Of a stretch of DNA of 9,380 bases, positions 1-5,992 are shown piece after piece. How positions within the stretch are numbered: the stretch's first letter is position 1; each line of letters begins with the position of its first letter. The notes beneath the pieces were generated by a model. It saw only the letters and a program-made list of their open reading frames with translations. It did no database searches and was not told where the DNA came from. Made by a program: the position numbers and the translations under genes. The stretch is taken from the NCBI GenBank assembly GCA_023474015.1, contig JAMCYN010000125.1, positions 1 through 9,380 of the forward strand, read 5' to 3'. Source of the stretch: Armatimonadota bacterium. GTDB taxonomy: Bacteria > Armatimonadota > UBA5829.

Positions 1-1
1 C

Positions 2-103
2 GCCAAGGGCAAACCAAAGGCGGTGACGACGATCAGCAAGATGCGCGATGTTCAATATCAACTTTTCAATGTGCTAAACCTCGGCAGATTCATGCCGAGT
101 TAG
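2..103 (+). CDS. C-terminal fragment of an unidentified protein (possibly STAS-like)
   Basis: An open frame enters from the left edge and ends at a TAG at 101-103, giving 33 residues that end in the segment LFNVLNLGRFMPS. The composition looks protein-like: a basic stretch, then an amphipathic helix with alternating Leu, Val and Phe. The ending loosely resembles the last helix of STAS (anti-sigma antagonist) domains, where a '...V..LF.LLGL.R.F' pattern is common, but 33 residues are too few to assign a family. A second forward frame is also open here, so the frame choice is not certain. The hairpin just downstream at 117-137 fits the end of a + strand transcription unit. The gene's start and main body lie outside the window. 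Confidence 0.45.
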   Translation, partial: AKGKPKAVTTISKMRDVQYQLFNVLNLGRFMPS

Positions 104-116
104 GTCTTACACTCAG

Positions 117-137
117 AAGGCCGAAAAACCGGCTTTT
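117..137 (+). terminator. Weak intrinsic terminator candidate after the left-edge gene
   Basis: A 7-bp stem (A117-G123 with C130-T136, including one G-T pair) closes a 6-base loop and is followed by only four T residues (134-137), part of which sits in the stem. It lies 13 bp after the stop at 103 and before the convergent propeller gene, where a terminator is expected. The short T tract makes it a weak call. Confidence 0.35.
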
Positions 138-208
138 CACGAGGGTTTTCCCTGCCATAACGGATATATTTCGTAAAGTCGGGCTAACTTCTGACTTCTA
201 CCCCCCGA

Positions 209-2131
209 CTACTCCGCCTTCGCCATGTTCCGGAACAAGTCCTTGGTGGAGTCGTACCTGTCCTTATCCTCGATGGCCACATCGGTGGTCTTTATGCTGA
301 ATGGAACCTGCACCTTGACCTTGCCGGTCGAGACGGCACCCAGGCTGTCGGTGGCCTTGAACGCCACCCAATAGACCCTGCCGTTGCCGGGCTTGTCGGG
401 CGTGCCCTCGTCGCGCTCTCCCCGCAGCCACACGCTCGAACCGCCGACGCCTATCGCGTCCGGGGACTTATCGCCAGGGCCGAGGCCGAGGACTGGTTCG
501 TCCTGGGTAACACCCGTAATCACGATCTCGAACGGGTCATCCTCGGGGTCCTTGACGCCCGTGATGCCGACGGACTCCATCGTGTGATCGTGCTTTCCAA
601 TGATGGGCACTGTCGCGACCGCGTTCTTCAGATTCGGAGGGAGGTTGGTGCCTTCCACCTTCAGCCCATAAAGAATCGGCGTGGCGCTGCCTCGGGATTG
701 CATCGTGGCTCGCAACTCGATGTAGCGGCCATTCGGGGCCGGGAACCTCATGCCGTTCATAGCGACCAAAAACGGCGCGGTCGCCAGCGTCTCCGGGGAA
801 TCGGAGGTCCTTACCTCGACCTTGACCGTACAGCCGTTTTCGACGCCGGTCCAGGTGACTTTTCCCCAGCCCGCGCCGTCGATGTGGCTATCCAGCACGG
901 TTCGCCAACAGCCCGACGGCAGGTAGCCACGGTCTGTCACGCTCGACGCAAACGAGGTGCTGCTGAACGGCGCAACGCCGGTCGTGGCTGTGGCAATGCA
1001 TTTGTTTAACCGAGTGTCCACACGAACAGCGCCGCCGTAGCCATCCAGCAGGGCCCACAGATAGCCGTCGTGGTCGACGCTCACCGATGCGGCGGTCTTT
1101 CCAAGCTGGACCGCGGCCATCAGACTGCCGTCGTAGCGGGAGAACCGGGCAACCTCGCCGGTCGACGGCTCCGCCGCCCAGATGTCGCCGCTATTATCGA
1201 TCGCCAGGCCCGCACACCCCACCCCCTCGTCGCCGGGGTATGTGGTCCACTCGCTCTTGGTCGGATCGAGACAAAGCAGTCCGCCCGTGAGGTTGCCTAT
1301 CCAGAGCTTGCCGTCCTGGTCGATGCACATGCCGCCCGGCGCGCAGTCCTTCAGATTGAAGTACTGCTTCAGGGCGCATTTGAGCAGGTCGATCTCTGAA
1401 AGGGTGCGATTGTCCCCGCTGAGGACCCACAGGGAACTGCCCTGCCCCATCAGTATCCTGTCCGGCTTACCAACCACCGGCACCTCAGCCACGACCGCGC
1501 CGGTCTTGATGTCGATCTTCACCGCCTTGCAGTCGGACCATAGGGTCACCCAGAGGTAGCCCTGGGGATCGAAGGCAAGGCTGGAAGGGCTGGAGCCGGT
1601 CGCGCCGACCTCGCAGACGACCGCCACCCGCTCATCAGCGCCCCAAGGCAATATCTCTGTCGGGCCGATCTGATGATCGCAGTTGTAGTCGCCGGAAGTG
1701 GAGGTCAGACCGTCGTGGTTGCGGTCGATGGTGCCATTAGTAAGTATCAACACCACGCGGCCAACCGATCCGGGGCAGGAGCACGCAATATAGGCATTGC
1801 CCTGATCATCGTTTGCGACCGCGCAAGGGGACCAATTCGCCCCAGCGGGTCCGATCCTGTACCTGGCCAGTTCGAAGCCGGTACGCGCGTCGATCTTGGA
1901 CACAACGCCATCCGTCGGGCTTGGCGCCCATAGGTATGGCGCTGAGTTCATGCAGGTGTTCAGGGTGAGTCCCCCGAGTCCGGAAGTAAAGCCCAGCCCG
2001 TCGGCAATGCCTGCACGGAAGTCGTCCTGACTGATAAATTCGCGTTCGTATACGCCCCACGCCGCGCTCGCATACCCCAAAGTGCATACAAGCGCAAGTG
2101 CGACGCACACTCCTCGCCGCCTCACACACAT
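209..2131 (-). CDS. Secreted seven-bladed beta-propeller protein (Vgb/NHL-like) with EF-hand insert
   Basis: 640 aa from the chosen start, exported. The N-terminus (MCVRRRG, then a hydrophobic run to about residue 24) is a Sec signal peptide with an ASA-type cleavage site. Seven blade motifs of the 'LWxx' type have the aromatic residue near 68, 114, 194, 235, 277, 318 and 359, spaced about 41 residues apart. This is the pattern of Vgb/streptogramin-lyase-like and NHL propellers. The 80-residue step between blades 2 and 3 holds two calcium-loop sequences (DRNHDG near 136 and DYNCDHQIGPTE at 148-159). Residues ~400-494 form a beta-sandwich-like module common after such propellers; ~500-612 looks like an Ig/cadherin-type fold with a DPEDDPFE motif. 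I see no catalytic evidence for lyase activity; a binding or surface role is more likely. The upstream in-frame ATG at 2149 lacks a ribosome site and is not used here. It is transcribed divergently from the lipoprotein gene. Confidence 0.85.
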   Translation of the reverse strand: MCVRRRGVCVALALVCTLGYASAAWGVYEREFISQDDFRAGIADGLGFTSGLGGLTLNTCMNSAPYLWAPSPTDGVVSKIDARTGFELARYRIGPAGANWSPCAVANDDQGNAYIACSCPGSVGRVVLILTNGTIDRNHDGLTSTSGDYNCDHQIGPTEILPWGADERVAVVCEVGATGSSPSSLAFDPQGYLWVTLWSDCKAVKIDIKTGAVVAEVPVVGKPDRILMGQGSSLWVLSGDNRTLSEIDLLKCALKQYFNLKDCAPGGMCIDQDGKLWIGNLTGGLLCLDPTKSEWTTYPGDEGVGCAGLAIDNSGDIWAAEPSTGEVARFSRYDGSLMAAVQLGKTAASVSVDHDGYLWALLDGYGGAVRVDTRLNKCIATATTGVAPFSSTSFASSVTDRGYLPSGCWRTVLDSHIDGAGWGKVTWTGVENGCTVKVEVRTSDSPETLATAPFLVAMNGMRFPAPNGRYIELRATMQSRGSATPILYGLKVEGTNLPPNLKNAVATVPIIGKHDHTMESVGITGVKDPEDDPFEIVITGVTQDEPVLGLGPGDKSPDAIGVGGSSVWLRGERDEGTPDKPGNGRVYWVAFKATDSLGAVSTGKVKVQVPFSIKTTDVAIEDKDRYDSTKDLFRNMAKAE

Positions 2132-2141
2132 GATCCTTATG

Positions 2142-2147
2142 CCCTCC
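2142..2147 (-). promoter_or_regulatory. Ribosome binding site deciding the propeller start
   Basis: On the minus strand GGAGGG lies 10 bases before the ATG at 2131 and directly overlaps the other in-frame ATG (2149). The upstream ATG has no purine-rich site before it, so 2131 is the better start. This shortens the protein by six residues and leaves a cleaner signal peptide. Confidence 0.6.
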
Positions 2148-2239
2148 ATTTTGTGGAGATTCTATTGTCGTCCTAGTATTTATGCCACCGAAACGGAGGC
2201 GCGGGGGCTGAGGAAAATACCAGATTAGGGCATAGGTAT

Positions 2240-2269
2240 TTGTGCGCACTGGCTCGAGTGGAGTATAAT
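2240..2269 (+). promoter_or_regulatory. Candidate sigma70 promoter for the lipoprotein gene
   Basis: A perfect TATAAT at 2264-2269 is preceded, with an 18-bp spacer, by TTGTGC (2240-2245), a half match to the -35 consensus. If used, the transcript would carry a leader of about 300 bases with several hairpins before the lipoprotein start. The -10 box is strong and the -35 weak. Confidence 0.4.
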
Positions 2270-2316
2270 TGCTTGTGGTGAACAAAAGGACCGCGAGGTT
2301 CTACTTATATATGTTG

Positions 2317-2331
2317 CGATAGCGACTATCG
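2317..2331 (+). repeat. Small perfect hairpin in the lipoprotein leader
   Basis: CGATAG and CTATCG form a 6-bp stem around a 3-base loop, about 45 bases after the candidate -10 box. No T tract follows, so it is not a simple terminator. Confidence 0.45.
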
Positions 2332-2354
2332 AAGCGTTCAGCCTAGCGGTTTCG

Positions 2355-2390
2355 GGACATGGGCGCCCAGAAACAATGCAGCCTATGTCC
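2355..2390 (+). repeat. Inverted repeat enclosing a GGGCGCCC palindrome
   Basis: GGACAT (2355-2360) pairs with ATGTCC (2385-2390). The enclosed loop begins with the 8-bp palindrome GGGCGCCC (2361-2368). It could be an RNA structure in the leader or a dimeric protein site; the sequence does not decide between them. Confidence 0.35.
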
Positions 2391-2405
2391 GACGAACGGT
2401 GTTTT

Positions 2406-2422
2406 CGGCCCCTGCGGGGCCG
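2406..2422 (+). repeat. GC-rich perfect hairpin
   Basis: CGGCCCC and GGGGCCG form a 7-bp stem around TGC. It is very stable for its size but has no T run on either strand, so it is not an intrinsic terminator. It is the third hairpin in a row between the candidate promoter and the lipoprotein start. Confidence 0.5.
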
Positions 2423-2522
2423 GCTTCGGCAGCTCCGCCTGTGGCTCCGCAATCCGAAGCAACGGGGCGTGAGTTTCTTTCTAAAACTACAACGAACAAC
2501 GAGTTGCGGCAGTGGTTCTGGG

Positions 2523-2550
2523 CTCTCCACTTTCCACTCTCCGCTCTCCA
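2523..2550. repeat. Heptameric tandem repeat, four units
   Basis: Four consecutive 7-bp units read CTCTCCA, CTTTCCA, CTCTCCG, CTCTCCA. They end nine bases before the ribosome site of the lipoprotein gene. Short 7-bp intergenic tandem repeats are known from several bacterial groups (for example the STRR repeats of cyanobacteria). Copy number at such sites can change by slippage. Confidence 0.75.
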
Positions 2551-2558
2551 CTATTTTC

Positions 2559-2565
2559 GAGGAGG
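2559..2565 (+). promoter_or_regulatory. Strong ribosome binding site setting a TTG start
   Basis: GAGGAGG is a near-perfect anti-16S match. It lies 6 bases before TTG at 2572, which is in frame with the lipoprotein. The next in-frame ATG (2599) has no comparable site at proper distance. Confidence 0.75.
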
Positions 2566-2571
2566 CAAAGA

Positions 2572-3093
2572 TTGTTCCGAACTAAGCGTGCGGGAAAAAT
2601 GTTTGGACTGATTATCGTCGCGGTGGCACTTGGCAGCGCGGCGTTGCTGGGAGGCTGTGGAAATAGCAACACTTCCGATACTTCGGCGCCCATGGGTGGC
2701 CCGTCGGCGGAAACCCCTCAGACGAAGATGCCGGCAGCGGGTCCGGCGATCACGACCAAGCTCAAATTCGACCAGATGGCTCTCAGGTCCGAAGTAACTC
2801 GGTATCAAAACAAGAACGGCCAGACATTCCTGCGGTTCGCCTACTCCGACAAAGACGGCAAGGTCTACAAGTGCGAACTGCCCGAGGCTATGGCGAAGGG
2901 TGAGTATACGCCCGACGAGTGGACGCGCACGTTCGACCTCTGCAAACTTCCGGAAGTGGTCAAGCAGGATACATCGGGCAAGAATAAGACCGAAAAGGGG
3001 CTCAAGGACTTCCCGTTCATTTCTCCCAATCCGAATGCGCCCCAGCAGCCCAACGCCGGAGCACAGCCACCGATGCCCCAGGGCAATCCATAG
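2572..3093 (+). CDS. Small lipoprotein of unknown function
   Basis: 173 aa from a TTG start chosen because of the strong ribosome site at 2559-2565. This start also gives a proper lipoprotein signal: a basic n-region (RTKRAGK), a hydrophobic run (residues 11-26) and the lipobox LGGC with Cys29 as the lipidated residue. Starting at the ATG 27 bases later would remove the basic n-region. Residues 30-60 are a flexible Ser/Thr/Pro/Gly linker. Residues ~61-150 form a small mixed domain with Lys/Asp-rich segments and two cysteines (101 and 124) that could pair. The tail from 151 is rich in Pro, Asn and Gln. I do not recognise the domain. It probably sits anchored to a membrane on the outer face. 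The next gene on the strand is 239 bp away behind a repeat element, so co-transcription is doubtful. Confidence 0.8.
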   Translation: MFRTKRAGKMFGLIIVAVALGSAALLGGCGNSNTSDTSAPMGGPSAETPQTKMPAAGPAITTKLKFDQMALRSEVTRYQNKNGQTFLRFAYSDKDGKVYKCELPEAMAKGEYTPDEWTRTFDLCKLPEVVKQDTSGKNKTEKGLKDFPFISPNPNAPQQPNAGAQPPMPQGNP

Positions 3094-3119
3094 GTGTTGC
3101 GAGCTTAGCAACAATGTAC

Positions 3120-3310
3120 ACTTAGTACTCGCATTCGCAAATACGCTGTCATTCTGAGCCGAAGGCGAAGAATCTGCTTTTCACTGAGGTGTCCTACTAT
3201 GAAGAAGGTTCAAAAGCAGATCCTTCGTCGTTCCTCCTCAGGATGACAAGGATTAGGACCTTCTCAGTATGACAAATACGTCACCGAACTTGCGAATAGC
3301 AGTACTAAGT
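3120..3310. repeat. Long nested inverted repeat (palindromic site with insertion)
   Basis: The outer arms are 20 bp each: 3121-3140 (CTTAGTACT, 3 differing bases, ATTCGCAA) and 3290-3309 (its reverse complement except at the central three positions). Position 3120 and 3310 also pair. Between the arms lies a second, longer palindromic unit with its own arms (see 3146-3272). The whole block fills most of the gap between the lipoprotein and radical SAM genes and ends 10 bp before the latter's ribosome site. I see no open frame of note in it. Confidence 0.8.
3146..3272. mobile_element. REP/MITE-like palindromic element, about 127 bp, non-coding
   Basis: Three copies of the 12-mer TGTCATnCTGAG are present: 3147-3158 (forward), 3237-3248 and 3263-3274 (both reverse). 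The first two belong to long arms, 3147-3181 and 3212-3248, that match closely at both ends (TGTCATyCTGAG and GAAGrATCTGCTTTT) and less in the middle, around a 30-base loop. An 8-bp direct repeat, CAAATACG, flanks the block at 3138-3145 and 3273-3280 and overlaps the last arm by two bases. I read it as a target-site duplication. The element has no transposase and would have been moved in trans. Similar TGTCATTCTGAG-type intergenic repeats occur in many copies in some environmental bacterial genomes; that is recalled knowledge, not checked here. Confidence 0.6.
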
Positions 3311-3332
3311 TACCCAGTCAGGAGATAATATC

Positions 3333-4640
3333 GTGAAGATTCTGCTTCTGCATCCACCTGCGTTGAGCGTGATACCGGACTACACGAGCGAAAGCCTCGG
3401 GCTGGGTTACATAGCGGCGGTGCTTCGTCGTGATGGGCACGAAGTGGAGATACTCGATGCGCAGCTTCAGAGCCTGACCACCAGAGACACAGTTCGGGAG
3501 ACGCTCGCGCGCGAGTTCGACTGTCTGGGCATTACAGCGATGCATAAGCATAAGGCGCCGCTTATGGCCGTTGCTCGGGCTGTTAAAGCAAAGCGGAAGA
3601 ATGCCGTTGTGGTCGCGGGCGGTTATCTTCCCACGCTTGCGACAGAGCAGTTGATTAGGGCATGTCCCGAGATCGACATCGTGGCTAGAGGTGAGGGCGA
3701 GATCGTTGCCGCCGAGCTGTTCGGTCGCATTGCCAGAGGCGAAGACTGGCGCGAAGCTCCCGGCGTGGCGTATATGCGGGAGGGAGTCCCGGTATTGAAC
3801 CCGATGCCCGCGCTGATAAAGGACCTCGACACCATACCTTTTCCATCGCGCGATGCCCTGAGTCAAGCGAACAACATCAACAAGGCCGCTGTGTGCAGCA
3901 GCAGAGGATGCTATCATCGTTGCTCATTTTGCTCCGTGAGTTCGTTCTATGCGCTCTCCGGAGAACACGCCGCGCGATTTCGCAGCCCGGAAAACGTGGT
4001 TGATGAGTTAGAATCGGTAATATCTTCGACCGGTATACGTAAGTTCGTGTTCATCGACGATGATTTTATCGGTCCGGGTGAAAAGACACGCCAGCGCGCC
4101 GTAAGAATCGGCGAGGAGATACAAGCGCGGAAACTCGATATCACTTTCAACATCGATTGCCGCGCTGATGAGGTCGACGAGGATGTGCTGAAGCTCCTTA
4201 AGGAAGTCGGGCTTAGGAGCGTATTTGTCGGCATCGAATCCGGAATCCAGCGGTCACTGGACACGTTTAACAAGCGCACAACAGTCGAGCAGAACAGACA
4301 GGCGATTGAGATACTCAAGAAACTGGACCTGGATGTTGAGCTTGGGTTCATTTTGTTCGATCCTTACACGACAATCGAGGAACTGCAGGAGAACATGCGA
4401 TTTATGCAAGGGCTTGGGTATCCCGCGCCCGTGCATCGGATCGAACTCTTTCAGGGTGTACCACTAATCGAGCAACTCAGAGCGGACGGCCTTCTTCGCG
4501 AGAACGGCATTGACCTCGATTATTCATTCAAGGAGCCTGCTACTCGGCTGGCCTGGCAGATCGCCCGCACATCAGCCGTGTGGGGGGACTTTGTCAGGGG
4601 GCTGACGCGCCGATTTGGTGCTCGTCCTTCCGGTTCGTAA
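3333..4640 (+). CDS. B12-binding-domain radical SAM protein, substrate unknown
   Basis: 435 aa from a GTG start with AGGAG (3320-3324) 8 bases upstream. Residues ~1-160 are a Rossmann-like cobalamin-binding domain (MKILLLHPP at the start, GLGYIAAVL, VVVAGGYLPT at 92-101, ARGEGE at 118-123). It lacks the DxHxxG motif, as is common in the BchE-like group. Residues ~185-390 are the radical SAM barrel: C193, C197 and C200 form the CxxxCxxC site for the 4Fe-4S cluster and SAM, with FIDDDFIG (240-247) and GIESG (300-304) as typical later motifs. The C-terminal ~45 residues are short and give no clue. Family members do methylations, ring closures or rearrangements on varied substrates in the cytoplasm. 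No neighbour is a clear hopanoid, pigment, lipid or antibiotic gene, so the substrate cannot be named. Confidence 0.9.
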   Translation: MKILLLHPPALSVIPDYTSESLGLGYIAAVLRRDGHEVEILDAQLQSLTTRDTVRETLAREFDCLGITAMHKHKAPLMAVARAVKAKRKNAVVVAGGYLPTLATEQLIRACPEIDIVARGEGEIVAAELFGRIARGEDWREAPGVAYMREGVPVLNPMPALIKDLDTIPFPSRDALSQANNINKAAVCSSRGCYHRCSFCSVSSFYALSGEHAARFRSPENVVDELESVISSTGIRKFVFIDDDFIGPGEKTRQRAVRIGEEIQARKLDITFNIDCRADEVDEDVLKLLKEVGLRSVFVGIESGIQRSLDTFNKRTTVEQNRQAIEILKKLDLDVELGFILFDPYTTIEELQENMRFMQGLGYPAPVHRIELFQGVPLIEQLRADGLLRENGIDLDYSFKEPATRLAWQIARTSAVWGDFVRGLTRRFGARPSGS

Positions 4641-4839
4641 CGACTCAGGTCATAGTTTCACCACGAAGCAACATTCCTCCTCAATTCGCGATTCCGCAAC
4701 GTTCCCTCATTCACTCATCGTGGGCGACATTCGGCAAAGTTGTATCTCCGAGAGCTTGTGAACTATGGAAGAACTAGCTTGATAGTTCAGCGTCTATTGC
4801 GCGGTCAGGTTAGATGAACTGGCCCGAGGTATCTTATAA
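4641..4839. other. 199-bp gap with small repeats, no gene
   Basis: Between the radical SAM and CPBP genes I see no gene and no proper terminator. There is an imperfect direct repeat (GCAACATTCC at 4668 and GCAACGTTCC at 4696) and a hairpin candidate at 4760-4788. No confident promoter for the CPBP gene was found. Confidence 0.5.
4760..4788 (+). repeat. Inverted repeat with two alternative pairings
   Basis: ATAGTTC (4782-4788) can pair with GAACTAT (4760-4766), or its TAGTTC can pair with the nearer GAACTA (4771-4776). The two stems exclude each other. It lies about 50 bp before the CPBP start. No T tract follows. It may be chance. Confidence 0.25.
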
Positions 4840-5700
4840 ATGCACCTGCTCGATGCCTGTCTGAAGGTCGCGGCCTACCTCATATGCGTCGGGGTAGCAC
4901 TTGAGTTCTCCCACAGGTTTTACTGGAGTCTCAACAAGCGCGTTCATTCGCCGCGAGGGTCGGTGCTTGTGCGCTCCGCGGCTATGGCGCTCCCCGCGTG
5001 CATCCCGATGGCAGCCGCGCTGATAATCACACTCGGCTTCCTCCACTATGTAGACAGGCAATCCCTCCGCGTTCTGGGGCTCAACTGCAACGCCGCCACC
5101 GCAGCCTACTATATAACCTATGGCGTCGGCACGGCCCTGGGATGTGTCACGTTGGTCTTTCTTGTCGGTCTGCTGGCGGGCTGCATACAGGTGAGACGTT
5201 CGAGGCTCTCCAAGGATCGGTGCGCGTACACGCCCGCGTTTGTAGAGGGACTGACCACATTCTTCACCGCCGCCGTGCTCGAGGAGCTCATCTTCAGAGG
5301 ATATGTGTTCTATGAACTGCAGAATGCGTTCGGTGGCCTCGCCGCGATATTGTTATCATCTTTAATTTTCTCCAGCGCCCACTATATCAAGCACCAGCGC
5401 ACACCTGCAATCTTCGCGCTCAATGCGTTCATGTTCGGCCTTCTGGCGGCCGTTTGCCGCTACCACACGGGCACACTCTGGCTGCCTATAGGGCTTCACT
5501 TCGGCTGGAATGTGGTTTCCGGCCCGATCTACGGCCTGCCTTATTCCGGGCGGACTTACGATCATGGTGTTGTCGCGAGCGACGTTTCCGGTCCCGAATG
5601 GCTGACCGGCGGCCATCACTCTCTCGATGCCGGTGTATTGGGCACGGTCGCTCTGGTTATCGCGGCTCTAGGTTTGGTTGCCGTATCTCCGGTGCATTAG
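4840..5700 (+). CDS. CPBP-family intramembrane metalloprotease
   Basis: 286 aa, ATG start with GAGG (4826-4829) 10 bases upstream. About seven or eight hydrophobic segments (roughly 8-24, 44-68, 88-114, 133-150, 165-180, 190-206, 212-228, 265-283) mark it as a polytopic inner-membrane protein. The CPBP (Rce1/CAAX-protease-like) motifs are present: EELIFRGY with E148, E149 and R153; a second motif with H181 (FSSAH); and the third with H220 and N224 (GLHFGWN). All residues expected for metal binding and catalysis are kept, so it is probably active. Bacterial members act in protein or peptide processing, bacteriocin immunity, or unknown roles. The residues after N224 (SGPIYGLPYSGR, then a Gly/His-rich loop) are usual for the family. 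It is followed after 37 bp by the Cys-rich small gene and probably shares its transcript. Confidence 0.9.
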   Translation: MHLLDACLKVAAYLICVGVALEFSHRFYWSLNKRVHSPRGSVLVRSAAMALPACIPMAAALIITLGFLHYVDRQSLRVLGLNCNAATAAYYITYGVGTALGCVTLVFLVGLLAGCIQVRRSRLSKDRCAYTPAFVEGLTTFFTAAVLEELIFRGYVFYELQNAFGGLAAILLSSLIFSSAHYIKHQRTPAIFALNAFMFGLLAAVCRYHTGTLWLPIGLHFGWNVVSGPIYGLPYSGRTYDHGVVASDVSGPEWLTGGHHSLDAGVLGTVALVIAALGLVAVSPVH

Positions 5701-5737
5701 GCAACCTGCCCTCGAGCAAGGGGAGGTATGCAAAGCT

Positions 5738-5938
5738 ATGCAGTGCGAATACTGGTACAATGAAGATAATGCCGATTGGTGTGACCTCGCTAACAGCGGC
5801 TGCACATGCGCGGGCAAGGAGGTCAACTGCGCCCTAAACGGCAAGTCGATCTCAGCCGCGCTCCGCGAGCAGGAGAAAATGACCCTGCAGGAAGAATCCC
5901 TGCGGGCCAGAAAGCGGCGAATGAAAGCAGCAAGTTGA
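5738..5938 (+). CDS. Small cysteine-rich protein, function unknown
   Basis: 66 aa. The start is the ATG at 5738 with GGGGAGG (5720-5726) 11 bases before it, a slightly long spacing; another ATG at 5728 is out of frame. Five cysteines fall in the first 31 residues (C3, C15, C22, C24, C31), with W6, W14 and several Asp/Asn/Glu between them. The C-terminal half (36-66) is a charged helix (Glu/Gln/Lys, then RARKRRMK), which suggests a coiled coil or a nucleic-acid or partner contact. There is no signal peptide. The spacing C-x11-C-x6-C-x-C-x6-C matches no family I can name; a zinc- or iron-sulfur-binding fold is possible. It sits 37 bp after the CPBP protease and 54 bp before yjbQ, all on the same strand, so co-transcription is likely. 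Confidence 0.7.
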   Translation: MQCEYWYNEDNADWCDLANSGCTCAGKEVNCALNGKSISAALREQEKMTLQEESLRARKRRMKAAS

Positions 5939-5992
5939 CGAAACGCCGTTCGCCTCCTACCATGATTCAAACATGCTCTGGGAGAACGGACT

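Larger units (their letters stand above)
2132..2571. other. 440-bp divergent intergenic region, no gene
   Basis: This gap separates the propeller gene (-) from the lipoprotein gene (+). Open frames here have no ribosome sites and have Arg/Ser/Pro-rich shadow-like composition, so I call no gene. It contains a candidate + strand promoter (2240-2269), three separate inverted repeats (2317-2331, 2355-2390, 2406-2422), a heptameric tandem repeat (2523-2550) and a strong ribosome site (2559-2565). I found no convincing minus-strand promoter for the propeller gene. Confidence 0.7.

Noticed and set aside
209..2149. Virginiamycin B lyase (antibiotic resistance) for the propeller gene
   Set aside because: Similarity is limited to the propeller pattern; the signal peptide, EF-hand insert and extra C-terminal domains differ from the short cytoplasmic lyase, and I cannot identify its catalytic residues.
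1806..2285. 159-codon minus-strand frame overlapping the 5' end of the propeller gene
   Set aside because: It is a shifted-frame shadow of the propeller gene with an Arg/Cys/His-rich translation and no family pattern.
2406..2422. GC-rich hairpin as an intrinsic terminator
   Set aside because: No T run follows on either strand.
2225..2551. Open frame of 108 codons on the minus strand in the divergent gap
   Set aside because: Arg/Ser/Cys-rich composition, no ribosome site, and it runs through the heptamer repeat and hairpins; it looks like chance in GC-rich DNA.
3120..3310. CRISPR array or insertion sequence with transposase
   Set aside because: Only arms of a palindrome repeat, with no regular spacers and no open frame for a transposase.
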